A stretch of DNA of 64,000 bases from JAWVFM01 sp963771655 (GTDB lineage: Bacteria; Actinomycetota; Thermoleophilia; Solirubrobacterales; 70-9). Location: the NCBI GenBank assembly GCA_963771655.1, contig CAVYUG010000012.1:1-64000 (forward strand), written 5' to 3'. Position numbers and translations under genes: made by a program. Under the pieces are notes generated by a model. It worked only from the letters and a program-made list of their open reading frames with translations, made no database searches and had not been told where the DNA came from. Positions 27,586 to 35,502 of the stretch are shown here, piece after piece; the first letter of the stretch is position 1; each line of letters starts with the position of its first letter.

Positions 27586-28497
27586 TTCTGGGCCTTGGTG
27601 CGGGCCCAGCACTGGGTGATTTCCCGTCGGCAGCTCCTCGAGCTTGGCTTCACGCCGGCCGCGATCCGGCACCGCATTGCGATCGGCCGCCTGCACCCGA
27701 TTCACGATGGCGTCTATGCGGTCGGCCGAAGCGAGCTGGCAGGCGAAGGAAGGTTCACGGCCGCGGTGCTGCGATGCGGCCAAAGCTCTTTCCTCAGCCA
27801 CGCGAGCGCCGCGGCCCTCTGGGGCATCGAGGACCATCACGGAGGCCCGATCCACGTCTCGGGCCCACCCTCCCTCGCTGCCAGGCCGAACGGCATCGTC
27901 GTACATCGGCGAACGGGGCTTCGCGACCACGACATCGTCCACCACAAGGGGATCCCCGTAACCAGCCCGGCACTCACCCTTGTCGACTTCGCCGCGGTTG
28001 CCAGTTCCGCACGACTCGAAGCGGCCATCAACGCGGCCGACAAGCTCGACCGGATCAATCCGGACTCCCTTCGCCGAGCCGTAGACGTCATGCCTCGTCG
28101 TCCCGGCCGCGCGGCAGTGCGCCGGCTCCTCGACCGCCGGACCTTCCTCCTCACCGACTCGGAATTGGAGAGACGGTTCGCGCGGATCATTCGCCGAGCC
28201 GGCCTCCCGCCCCCGCTCACGCAGCAACGGATCAACGGCTTTCGCGTCGACTTCTACTGGGCCGATTTCGGTCTCGTCGTCGAAACCGACGGCCTGCGCT
28301 ACCACCGGACCCCCAGCGAGCAGGGACGGGACCGCCTCCGTGACCAGGCGCATGCCGCGGCTGGGCTCGTGCCGCTTCGCTTCACCCACGCCCAGATCCG
28401 GTACGAACCCGAGGCGGTCGAGGCGACCCTCCGAGCGGTCGCGGCGCACCAGGGGGGGAAAGGCAGCGAGGGAGACCAAATCCGGTTCGTTGCGTAG
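27538..28497 (+). CDS. AbiEi-like winged-helix plus DUF559 (PD-(D/E)XK) endonuclease-like protein
   Basis: 319 residues from TTG 27538, inside a palindromic repeat. The N-terminal part (about residues 20-70, WVISRRQLLELGFTPAAI then GRLHPIHDGVYAVG) is the winged-helix domain of type IV antitoxin AbiEi-family proteins. The C-terminal part (about 200-315) is DUF559, related to Vsr-type nucleases, with D238 (GFRVDFYWADF), E249 and D251 (VVETDGLRYH) in the expected PD-(D/E)XK positions. Its last residues and TAG stop lie in a second copy of the repeat (28486-28533). No AbiEii toxin partner is adjacent. Cellular role unknown; a nuclease linked to the repeats is proposed under findings. A later GTG at 27599 is an alternative start. 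Confidence 0.82.
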   Translation: MVAIATTTAQRIDFAAFWALVRAQHWVISRRQLLELGFTPAAIRHRIAIGRLHPIHDGVYAVGRSELAGEGRFTAAVLRCGQSSFLSHASAAALWGIEDHHGGPIHVSGPPSLAARPNGIVVHRRTGLRDHDIVHHKGIPVTSPALTLVDFAAVASSARLEAAINAADKLDRINPDSLRRAVDVMPRRPGRAAVRRLLDRRTFLLTDSELERRFARIIRRAGLPPPLTQQRINGFRVDFYWADFGLVVETDGLRYHRTPSEQGRDRLRDQAHAAAGLVPLRFTHAQIRYEPEAVEATLRAVAAHQGGKGSEGDQIRFVA

Positions 28498-28566
28498 TTG
28501 TGGTCGCTATAGCGACACCAATCCCGCAGCGAACGAACAAGCGGCGAGTGTCGCCCCCCTCATTGC
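28462..28566. repeat. 48-bp palindrome family, copy 2 (with outer arms)
   Basis: Core 28486-28533 with arms TTCGTTGCG and CGCAGCGAA and centre GGTCGCTATAGCGAC. The upstream flank GGCAGCGAGGG followed shortly by AATCCGG is in direct orientation with the flank of copy 1, and an outer partner CCCCCTCATTGCC lies at 28554-28566. The TAG stop of the AbiEi/DUF559 gene (28495-28497) is inside it. Copies 1 and 2 therefore form direct repeats around that gene. Confidence 0.86.
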
Positions 28567-28626
28567 CCCGTGCGGAAGCGGTTGCGTCGGCGCGCGGGGT
28601 GGGCCTCGGCAATAGCCTCCGGGCCC

Positions 28627-29481
28627 GTGGATTTCGCGATCTCCTACTTCGCCACCGACGACGCGATCCAGCCCGCCGAGCTCGCTCGCGAGGTGGAGCA
28701 GCGGGGGTTCGAGGCGCTCTTCTTCACCGAGCACACGCACATTCCGGCGAACCGCGACACCCCGTATCCCGCGGGGGGTGAGCTTCCGCCCGAGTACTGG
28801 CGCACCTACGACCCGTTCGTGGCGCTCGCCGCGGCCGCGGCCGCGACCGAGACGCTGAAGGTCGGGACCGCGATCTGCCTCGTCGTCGAGCGGGACCCGA
28901 TCATCACGGCGAAGGAGGTCGCGAGCGTCGACCGGCTCTCGGGCGGGCGCATGATCTTCGGCGTGGGCGCCGGCTGGAACCAGGAGGAGATGGCCAACCA
29001 CGGAACGGATCCCAGCCGGCGCTTCGGGGTGTTGCGCGAGCGGATGGAGGCGATCAAGGAGATCTGGACCTCCGACGAGCCCGAATACCACGGCCGCTAC
29101 GTCGACTTCGACCCGATCTGGTGCTGGCCGAAGCCGGTCTCACAACCCCACCCGGAGGTGCTCGTCGGCGGCAACGGCCGCACGGTGTACGACCGCGTTC
29201 TCGCCTATGGCGACGGCTGGCTCCCGAACCGCATCGGCGACGACGAGAAGATCATCGCCCGGGTCGCGAAGATGCGGCGCCTCGGCGAGGAAGCCGGCCG
29301 CGGCCCGATCCCGACGAGCCTGCAGCTTGCGCCTCGCGACCCGGCCCTGCTCGAGCGCTACGAGCAGGCCGGGGTAAAGCGTGCGGTCTACATGCTCCCC
29401 GCCGCCGAGCGGCCCGAGGTCGAGCGCAAGCTCGACCGGTTCACCGCGGCACTGGACGAATACTCATCAGCGGGCGGCTAG
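28627..29481 (+). CDS. LLM class, probably F420-dependent, oxidoreductase
   Basis: 284 residues. Luciferase-like monooxygenase fold: FFTEHTHIPA near residue 36, AAAAAATETLKVGTAICLV, and DRLSGGRMIFGVGAGWNQEE. The last is typical of the actinobacterial F420-binding LLM group (TIGR03619-like). GTG 28627 is chosen because the family begins VDFAISYF; a TAGCCT box at 28613-28618 about 9 bp upstream suggests a leaderless transcript. Substrate unknown. It stands alone between the repeat-bracketed gene and the Rsb module. No flavin-specific FMN motif is evident, so F420 is the more likely cofactor, but this is family inference. Confidence 0.88.
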   Translation: MDFAISYFATDDAIQPAELAREVEQRGFEALFFTEHTHIPANRDTPYPAGGELPPEYWRTYDPFVALAAAAAATETLKVGTAICLVVERDPIITAKEVASVDRLSGGRMIFGVGAGWNQEEMANHGTDPSRRFGVLRERMEAIKEIWTSDEPEYHGRYVDFDPIWCWPKPVSQPHPEVLVGGNGRTVYDRVLAYGDGWLPNRIGDDEKIIARVAKMRRLGEEAGRGPIPTSLQLAPRDPALLERYEQAGVKRAVYMLPAAERPEVERKLDRFTAALDEYSSAGG

Positions 29482-29536
29482 ATGTGGCGGGGCCCCTGCG
29501 AACGCTGTACGGTCGGTAGGGCAAGGAGGCACCCCC

Positions 29537-29944
29537 GTAGACGGATCACTCCCCCAAGCCGAGCGAGAGCTCGCACTGGACCTGCCCGCCGCCAAGAAGA
29601 GCGTGACCGCGGCGCGCCGCCGCGCCGCCTCGTTCGCAGAGCACGTCGGCGCCGACCGAGCCGCGGTGGAGCTGGCCGTCGGGGAGGCGGTCGGTAACGC
29701 GGTCCTTCACGCGTACCGCGACGGGGCGGCGGGCCGGATCCTGGTCGAGGGCCTCTGCAACGACGGTGGCCTCCTCATCACGGTCAGCGACGAGGGCGTC
29801 GGCATGCGGCCCGATCCCGAGTCCTCAGGCCTCGGGTTCGGCCTCCCGCTCATGGCTCAGCTCTCGGAGGCCGTGGAGATCACCGCACGGCAGGGCGGCG
29901 GGACCGGCGTCTGCATGCGGTTCGCGATCGGGGAGGCGGACTGA
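29537..29944 (+). CDS. RsbW-like anti-sigma factor / serine kinase (HATPase)
   Basis: About 135 residues. GHKL ATPase boxes: N-box ELAVGEAVGNAVLHAYRD, G1 box TVSDEGVGM, and G2 box SGLGFGLPLM, the layout of small RsbW/SpoIIAB anti-sigma kinases. The start is a puzzle: the domain begins at about LALDLPA, yet no ATG, GTG or TTG lies in frame between it and the upstream gene. AAGGAGG (29523-29529) is spaced correctly for GTA at 29537, used here as a tentative start; GTG 29603 would truncate the first strand. It overlaps the next gene by one base. Part of a partner-switching module with the phosphatase and STAS genes downstream. Confidence 0.8.
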   Translation, partial: VDGSLPQAERELALDLPAAKKSVTAARRRAASFAEHVGADRAAVELAVGEAVGNAVLHAYRDGAAGRILVEGLCNDGGLLITVSDEGVGMRPDPESSGLGFGLPLMAQLSEAVEITARQGGGTGVCMRFAIGEAD

Positions 29945-32070
29945 TGGTGACCACGACCCCGCCGGGCCATTACGAGGCGATCGTCGCATCCTCCAACGAC
30001 GCGATCCTGACCAAGGACCGAAACGCGACGATCACCAGCTGGAACCCGGCGGCGGAGCGGCTCTACGGCCACCGGTCGGCCGAGGCAGTCGGGCAGCCGA
30101 TCTCGATCCTGGTCCCGGACGACCGTCGGGGCGAGGAGATCGAGATCCTCGAGCGGATCCTCGCCGGCGACAAGGTCGACCACTACGAGACGGAGAGGGT
30201 GACCAAGGACGGGCACCGCGTGTTCGTCTCGCTCACGGTCTCACCCCTTCGCACCGAGACCGGCGAGATCGTCGGTGCGTCCGTGATCGCGCGCGACGTC
30301 ACGGCGCGCCGGCGAGCCGAAGAGCGCGCGGCCCGGCTCCAGGACGTGACGACCAAGCTCGCCCGGGAGATCCACCCGGAGCGGGCCGTCAGCGTGCTGC
30401 TCGAGAACGCACTCCCCGCGCTCGGCGCCGCGGCGGGCGCGGTGGCCGTGCTCGACCGCGACACCCAGGAGCTCGAGATCATCGGCAGCGCCGGCTACAG
30501 CCAGGAGGGCGTCGACCGTTTCGCCCGGATGCAATTGGACGCGGACCTGCCGATCACGGAGGTGGCCCGGACCGGCGAGGCCCTCTGGCTTGTCGACAGC
30601 GACGAGATCTTCAGCCGCTATCCGGCCCTCCCGGGCGAGCGCAGCGATTTCGCGTCGCTGGCGATCGTCCCGTTCGCGGTCGGCGAGGAACCGTTCGGAG
30701 CGGTCTCGTTGAGCTTCTCCGAGCCGCGCGTCTTCCCGCAGGACGAGCGGGCCTTCATGGTCGCGATTACGACCCAGGCGGCGCACGCGCTGGAGCGCGG
30801 ACGTCTCTTCGAGGCCGAGCGGACGCGTCTGCAGCAGCTCGCCTTCATCGCGGAGGCCAGCGAGCTCCTCGTTGAATCGCTCGACGTCGAGCCAACGCTC
30901 AAGCGGCTGGCGTCGCTCGCCGTTCCGCGCATCGGCGACTGGTGCAGCATCGAGCTCCTGGACGAGGATCGGCGCCTGCGAAACGTCGCCGTCGCGCACA
31001 CGGATCCCGGGCGCGTCGCCCTCGCTGAGGAGCTTCAGCGCCGCTACCCCCCGGATCCCGACGCCGGCACCGGCGCCCCGCGCGTGGTTCGCACCGGAGA
31101 GTCCGAGCTCTACCCGACCATCCCCGATGAGCTCATCGTCGAGGGGGCGGTCGACCCGGAGCACCTGAGCATGATCCGCGAGCTCGGGATGGTGTCGGCG
31201 ATGGTGGTCCCGCTCAGGGCGCGCGACCGCAACCTGGGAGCGCTGACACTCGTAGCGGCGGAGTCGGGCCGTCGGTACACCGAGCACGACCTGAGGCTCG
31301 TCGAGGAGCTCGCGCGCCACGCTGCGCTCGCCGTCGACAACGCCATGCTCTACCGGCGCGAGCACGAGGCGGCGCTCACCCTGCAGAGGGCCCTGCTGCC
31401 CCAGCGCGTGCCCGCGCCGCGCACGATGGAGATCGCCGTGCGCTACCTCCCCGCTGCGCCCGGCGTCGAGGTCGGCGGCGACTGGTACGACGTGCTGGAG
31501 ACCGGCAGGGGCCGCGTCGGCCTGGTGATCGGAGACGTCGCCGGCCGCGGCCTCAAGGCCGCGACGATAATGGGCGACCTCCGCACCGCCCTGCGCGCCT
31601 ACCTCATCGACGGGCACGATCCGGCGGGCGCGGTGGAGCGGCTGAACTCGATGATGCAGGAGTTCGCCGAGCCCGTGATGGCGACCGTCGCCTGCCTCGC
31701 CGTCGATCCGATAGCTGGTCGCGGCGAGTACGTGCGCGCCGGCCACCCGCCGCCACTCCTGCGGGACCCACGAGGCGCCGTGATCGACCTCGATGAGGCG
31801 GGGTCCCCGCCCGTGGGCGTGCCGACTTCGGTGCCCTTCTCGCCGACGCCGTTCGACCTCGAGCCGGGAAGCATGCTCCTGCTCTACACCGATGGTCTCG
31901 TCGAGCGACGGGACGCTGGGATCGGCGCGGGGATCGAGCGCCTGAGAGCTGCCCTCGCGGCTGCGCCCGACGACGCGGAGCGCTGCGCCGAGGCGATCAT
32001 CCACGAGCTCGACGGTGACGATCTCGTGGACGACGCCGCGCTCGTCGCGCTGAGGTTCGTAGGGCCATGA
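29944..32070 (+). CDS. PAS-GAF-GAF-SpoIIE serine phosphatase (RsbU/RsbP-like)
   Basis: 708 residues. PAS domain (about 8-125; ITSWNPAAERLYGH), a first GAF (about 140-285), a second GAF (about 300-475), and a C-terminal PP2C/SpoIIE phosphatase (about 490-706) with metal-binding aspartates in GGDWYDV, GDVAGRGLKAATIM, YTDGLVERR and DDAALVAL. Such proteins sense a signal and dephosphorylate a STAS anti-anti-sigma factor, releasing a sigma factor from its RsbW-like kinase. Both partners are encoded on either side with 1- and 4-bp overlaps, so the whole switch is in one operon. The sigma factor itself is not in the window. Confidence 0.93.
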   Translation: MVTTTPPGHYEAIVASSNDAILTKDRNATITSWNPAAERLYGHRSAEAVGQPISILVPDDRRGEEIEILERILAGDKVDHYETERVTKDGHRVFVSLTVSPLRTETGEIVGASVIARDVTARRRAEERAARLQDVTTKLAREIHPERAVSVLLENALPALGAAAGAVAVLDRDTQELEIIGSAGYSQEGVDRFARMQLDADLPITEVARTGEALWLVDSDEIFSRYPALPGERSDFASLAIVPFAVGEEPFGAVSLSFSEPRVFPQDERAFMVAITTQAAHALERGRLFEAERTRLQQLAFIAEASELLVESLDVEPTLKRLASLAVPRIGDWCSIELLDEDRRLRNVAVAHTDPGRVALAEELQRRYPPDPDAGTGAPRVVRTGESELYPTIPDELIVEGAVDPEHLSMIRELGMVSAMVVPLRARDRNLGALTLVAAESGRRYTEHDLRLVEELARHAALAVDNAMLYRREHEAALTLQRALLPQRVPAPRTMEIAVRYLPAAPGVEVGGDWYDVLETGRGRVGLVIGDVAGRGLKAATIMGDLRTALRAYLIDGHDPAGAVERLNSMMQEFAEPVMATVACLAVDPIAGRGEYVRAGHPPPLLRDPRGAVIDLDEAGSPPVGVPTSVPFSPTPFDLEPGSMLLLYTDGLVERRDAGIGAGIERLRAALAAAPDDAERCAEAIIHELDGDDLVDDAALVALRFVGP

Positions 32071-32456
32071 TGCCGCGTCGCCCATCCAACAGCGCGCATG
32101 GCGCACGTCTCGACCTCACCGAGTCGCACATCGACGGGGTCCGGGTCGTCGCCGCGAGGGGCGAGGTGGACCTCTCGACCTCGGAGCGGTTCGGCAGGCT
32201 CCTGCAGCGCGTCGCAGCCGAGCCCGGGGGGCCGATCGTGGTCGACCTCACCGCCTGCTCGTTCATCGATTCCTCCGGGCTCGCGGCGATCCTCCACGCG
32301 GCCGGGCGCCGGGACGGCTTTTCGATCGCGGGCGGAACCGGTCCGCCCTCAGAGGTCCTCACGATGACGGCGATCGACAAGACCATTCCCGTGCATGGCA
32401 CCCTCGAAGAGGCCGTCGGCGCGGCCGGGCGCGACGGGTCGCGGCGAGCTCCCTAG
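32067..32456 (+). CDS. STAS-domain anti-anti-sigma factor (RsbV-like)
   Basis: 129 residues. STAS domain with VRVVAARGEVDLSTSERFG and VVDLTACSFIDSSGLAAILH, where the Ser of DSSG is the expected phosphorylation site of RsbV/SpoIIAA proteins. It overlaps the phosphatase gene by 4 bp (ATGA), completing the kinase-phosphatase-antagonist module. Its TAG stop and the TAG stop of the convergent permease gene use the same CTAG (32453-32456), leaving no room for an intergenic terminator. Confidence 0.92.
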   Translation: MMPRRPSNSAHGARLDLTESHIDGVRVVAARGEVDLSTSERFGRLLQRVAAEPGGPIVVDLTACSFIDSSGLAAILHAAGRRDGFSIAGGTGPPSEVLTMTAIDKTIPVHGTLEEAVGAAGRDGSRRAP

Positions 32457-33304
32457 GGCGCGGCGGTCGCCTCGGCCGTGACGGAGCCGCCACCGCGGGC
32501 GCCGGAGACCCCCTCCTCGTCACGCGTGAGGCGGTGCGCGAAGTAGACGGGGATGATCGAGAGGATCACCACCACGACCGCGACTGCGTTCACCACCGGG
32601 AGCTGGCTCGGAGTGCCCCGGAACAGGATGTTGAAGATCCAGATCGGGAGGGTCTCCTGGCCGCCGATCGCGAAGCGGGTGACGATGATCTCGTCGAAGG
32701 AGAGGGCGAAGGCGAGCAGCGCGCCCGCCGCGAGGGCGGTCCGCATGCTCGGCAGGGTGACGTACCAGAAGGTCTGCAGCGGTCCGGCGCCGAGGTCGGC
32801 TGACGCCTCCTCGACCGCGCCGGACGTCCGTCTCAGCCGGGCGACGACGTTGTTGTAGACGACGACGATGCAGAACGTTGCGTGCGCGATCACGACGGTG
32901 ATCAGGCTGAGGCCGATGCCGAGGATCTGGGTGAAGGTGTCGTTGAGGGCGATGCCGGTGACGATCCCCGGAAGGGCGATCGGCAGGATGACGAGGAAGG
33001 AGATCGTCTCGCGGCCGAAGAAGCGGTGGCGCGCGACGGCGAGCGAGGCCAGCGTGCCGAGCAGCACGGCGATCGCCGTCGCCCCGGCGCCGACCTTGAG
33101 CGAGTTCACCAGCGCGTCGCGGGGCCCCGGCTCGTTGAACGCCTTGTCGAACCAGTGCAGCGTGAACCCCGGTGGCGGCCACTCGAGGATGTGCGCCGAG
33201 CTGAACGCGTAGATCGCGATGACGAGCAGCGGCAGGTAGATGAACGCCAGCGTGATCCCGACGCCGGTGCGCAGCAGGTAGTTCGCCCGCCGGGAGAGCC
33301 TCAT
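32453..33304 (-). CDS. Polyamine-type ABC transporter permease (PotC-like, second set)
   Basis: 283 residues with about six membrane helices. EAA loop VEEASADLGAGPLQTFWYVT then L-P-S-M. The start is placed at ATG 33302-33304 (MRLSRRANYLLRTG) with AAGGCG upstream; the longer in-frame reading from 33406 would overlap the upstream permease gene and adds a charged non-homologous stretch. Last gene of the second potABCD operon, convergent with the STAS gene with which it shares a CTAG. The substrate is probably a polyamine or similar cationic amine. Confidence 0.9.
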   Translation of the reverse strand: MRLSRRANYLLRTGVGITLAFIYLPLLVIAIYAFSSAHILEWPPPGFTLHWFDKAFNEPGPRDALVNSLKVGAGATAIAVLLGTLASLAVARHRFFGRETISFLVILPIALPGIVTGIALNDTFTQILGIGLSLITVVIAHATFCIVVVYNNVVARLRRTSGAVEEASADLGAGPLQTFWYVTLPSMRTALAAGALLAFALSFDEIIVTRFAIGGQETLPIWIFNILFRGTPSQLPVVNAVAVVVVILSIIPVYFAHRLTRDEEGVSGARGGGSVTAEATAAP

Positions 33305-33371
33305 TGAGCGCCTTTCGTGATCACGGCGCGCCGGCCCGTATCCGGGTGCGGCGCTTGATCGCGGAAGTCGC

Positions 33372-34268
33372 TCATAGCTGCTCGAAGGCTCCGAGCTTGC
33401 GGGCAACCAGGAGGTAGCCCATCATGATCACGAGGGGGACGAGGGCGAAGGCGGACGCGAGCGGCAGGTTCTGCGTGAAGTTGATGTAGATCAGGTTGCC
33501 GATCATCTGCGTGTTGGACACGAGGTCGGGTGTGACGAAGTCGCCGAGCGTCAGCGAGAAGGTGAAGATCGAGCCCGCGACCACGGCCGGGAAGACGAGG
33601 GGTAAAAGCACGCGGCGGAAGGTCGTGAACGGGCCGGCTCCCAGGTCCTCCGACGCGGAGATCAGCGAGTCGGGGATCCGCTCGAGCCCCGCGAAGATCG
33701 GGAGGATCATGTAGGGGAGCCAGAGGTAGCTCATGACGAGCCAGATCGCGGTGACGCCGTGCCCGGGGCCGGCGATTCCCAGCGGGTTGAGCACCCAGTT
33801 GAGCACCCCGTCGGTCGAGAGGATCGTGTACCAGGCGTAGACCTTCACCAGGTAGCTCGACCAGAGCGGCATGAGGACGGCGACGACGAGCGCCGCCTTT
33901 GTCTTCCGCCCGGCGATCTTCGCCATGAAGAACGCGATCGGGAAGGCGAGGATCGCGTCGGTCAAGGTCACCGCCGCGGCGATCCCGATCGTGCGCAGCG
34001 TGACCGTCGTGAAGATGCCCTCGTCGGCGATCGTCTTGAAGTTGTCGAGGCTCCACGACTGCACGGGGAGCCCCGTCACGGCATTGCTGGTCCAAAACGC
34101 GGCGACCAGCAGGGCCACGAGCGAGCCCAGGTAGACGAGGACGAGCCAGGCCATCGGCCCGGCGAGCAGCGAACCGGCCTGAAGGCGCGACCGGCCGTGG
34201 AAGAGGCCGGCGAGCCTGCGGCCCACCGACCTCCTCGGCGCCGGCGCTAGTGCGTCAGCGGCCTCCAT
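33372..34268 (-). CDS. Polyamine-type ABC transporter permease (PotB-like, second set)
   Basis: 298 residues. A basic N-terminal arm precedes the first helix (LLAGPMAWLVLVYLGSLVAL). The EAA loop is LISASEDLGAGPFTTFRRVL then L-P-L-V-F-P. The family layout of six helices is visible. It lies 67 bp upstream of the PotC-like gene and 28 bp downstream of the binding-protein gene. The sequence differs clearly from the first PotB at 17296-18165, so the two transporter sets are old paralogues or were acquired separately, not a recent duplication. Confidence 0.9.
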   Translation of the reverse strand: MEAADALAPAPRRSVGRRLAGLFHGRSRLQAGSLLAGPMAWLVLVYLGSLVALLVAAFWTSNAVTGLPVQSWSLDNFKTIADEGIFTTVTLRTIGIAAAVTLTDAILAFPIAFFMAKIAGRKTKAALVVAVLMPLWSSYLVKVYAWYTILSTDGVLNWVLNPLGIAGPGHGVTAIWLVMSYLWLPYMILPIFAGLERIPDSLISASEDLGAGPFTTFRRVLLPLVFPAVVAGSIFTFSLTLGDFVTPDLVSNTQMIGNLIYINFTQNLPLASAFALVPLVIMMGYLLVARKLGAFEQL

Positions 34269-34296
34269 TCACGCTGCGCGCGTCAACTGCGGCCGA

Positions 34297-35502
34297 TCAC
34301 CCCTTGACCTCCGTCCAGGCGTTGACCCAGTCGTTGTAGTCCATGCACTTCTCGCCGCGGTCGTCGCCGCAGTCGGCGAGGGGCGTGTTCCAGTAGTACA
34401 CGCGCTTCCAGAACCCGGGATCCGCTGCGTGGTACTTCGCGCAGAACTTCGGGTCCGACGTCTCGTCGCACGCCTTCGTCTGGGCCGGCGCCTCGCCGAA
34501 GTACTCCGCCACCTGGGCGTTCGCCTTCGGGGAGACGATGTAGTTCATCCACAGGTACATGCAGTTCGGATGCTTCGCCTCCGAGCTGATCATCCATGTG
34601 TCCGACCATCCGGTCGCGCCCTCCGTCGGCAGGAATCCGTTCGGCTTCGCCGGGATCGTGGCCACCGCCTGCTTCTCGCCCTTGAGCGCGAAGTACTGGT
34701 ACTGCCACGTTGTGCCGATGGTGTCGTCCCCGTTTGCGAACGACGAGATCTGCTTCGTCGCGCTCGACCAGTACTCGCCGACGTTCGCTCGCTGCTTCTT
34801 CAGCAGGTTGATGGCGGCGTTGAACTGTGTTTCGTCGAGCTCGTAGGGGTTGGTGATCTTGAGGCTCGGATCGTGAGCCTTCAGATACACGGCGGCGTCC
34901 GCGATGTAGATCGGGTCGTCGTAGGCCGAGATCTTGCCCTCGTACTGCGCCGCCTGCTTCGGGTCGAGGATGCTTCCCCACGAGTCAGGGGCCGGCTTGA
35001 CGTCGTCCGGGTTCCACATCAGCAGGTTCGCCCCGCGGCCGTGCGGGATGCCGTAGTGGACGCCGTCGAACGTGTTGTACGACTGATCCTTGATGTCGGA
35101 GAAGACCGTCTTGTAGTTCGGGACGAGATCGACGTTCACGGGCGAGACATTGCCGCCGTCGACGAGGCGGGCGGTCGCGTTGCCCGAGGCAGAGACGCCG
35201 TCGTAGTTGCCGGTTCGCATGAGCTGAACCATCTCGTCCGAGGTGCCGGCGACCTTGCTCTGCACCTTGCACCCGGTCTGCTTCTCGAACGGCTTCGTCC
35301 ACTGAGGCTCGACGTACCCGGCCCAGTTGACGAGGCTGAGCGAGCCCTCGGGCTTGCCCACCTTCTTGAGCATGTCCGTGTTGCGATCGCCTGAGCTCGA
35401 CGACGACGAGCCGCAGCCGGCCGCGAACACGGCCATGAACGCGACGATGAAGCCGGCGATCGTCCACGCGACGCGCTCGGGTCGGTTCAGCTTTCCTCTC
35501 AC
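34297..35502 (-). CDS. Polyamine ABC transporter substrate-binding lipoprotein (second set)
   Basis: 401 residues. A signal peptide (IAGFIVAFMAVFAAGC) ends in a lipobox Cys near residue 30 and is followed by a Ser-rich linker. The mature part fits the PotD-like family: SLSLVNWAGYVEPQWTKPFE near the start and LLMWNPDDVKPAPDSWGSIL in the middle. Late Cys-containing segments (HPNCMYLWMNYIVSP, LADCGDDRGEKC) could form disulphides. It overlaps the upstream ATPase gene by 4 bp. Confidence 0.9.
   Translation of the reverse strand: MRGKLNRPERVAWTIAGFIVAFMAVFAAGCGSSSSSSGDRNTDMLKKVGKPEGSLSLVNWAGYVEPQWTKPFEKQTGCKVQSKVAGTSDEMVQLMRTGNYDGVSASGNATARLVDGGNVSPVNVDLVPNYKTVFSDIKDQSYNTFDGVHYGIPHGRGANLLMWNPDDVKPAPDSWGSILDPKQAAQYEGKISAYDDPIYIADAAVYLKAHDPSLKITNPYELDETQFNAAINLLKKQRANVGEYWSSATKQISSFANGDDTIGTTWQYQYFALKGEKQAVATIPAKPNGFLPTEGATGWSDTWMISSEAKHPNCMYLWMNYIVSPKANAQVAEYFGEAPAQTKACDETSDPKFCAKYHAADPGFWKRVYYWNTPLADCGDDRGEKCMDYNDWVNAWTEVKG

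Noticed and set aside
27538..28497. AbiEi antitoxin of a type IV toxin-antitoxin pair
   Set aside because: No AbiEii nucleotidyltransferase gene is adjacent, and the C-terminus is a DUF559 nuclease-like domain, so only the N-terminal domain is AbiEi-like.
28500..28781. Small open frame after repeat copy 2 beginning VAIATP
   Set aside because: It is read from the repeat and then runs out of frame across the start of the LLM gene; no conserved sequence follows.
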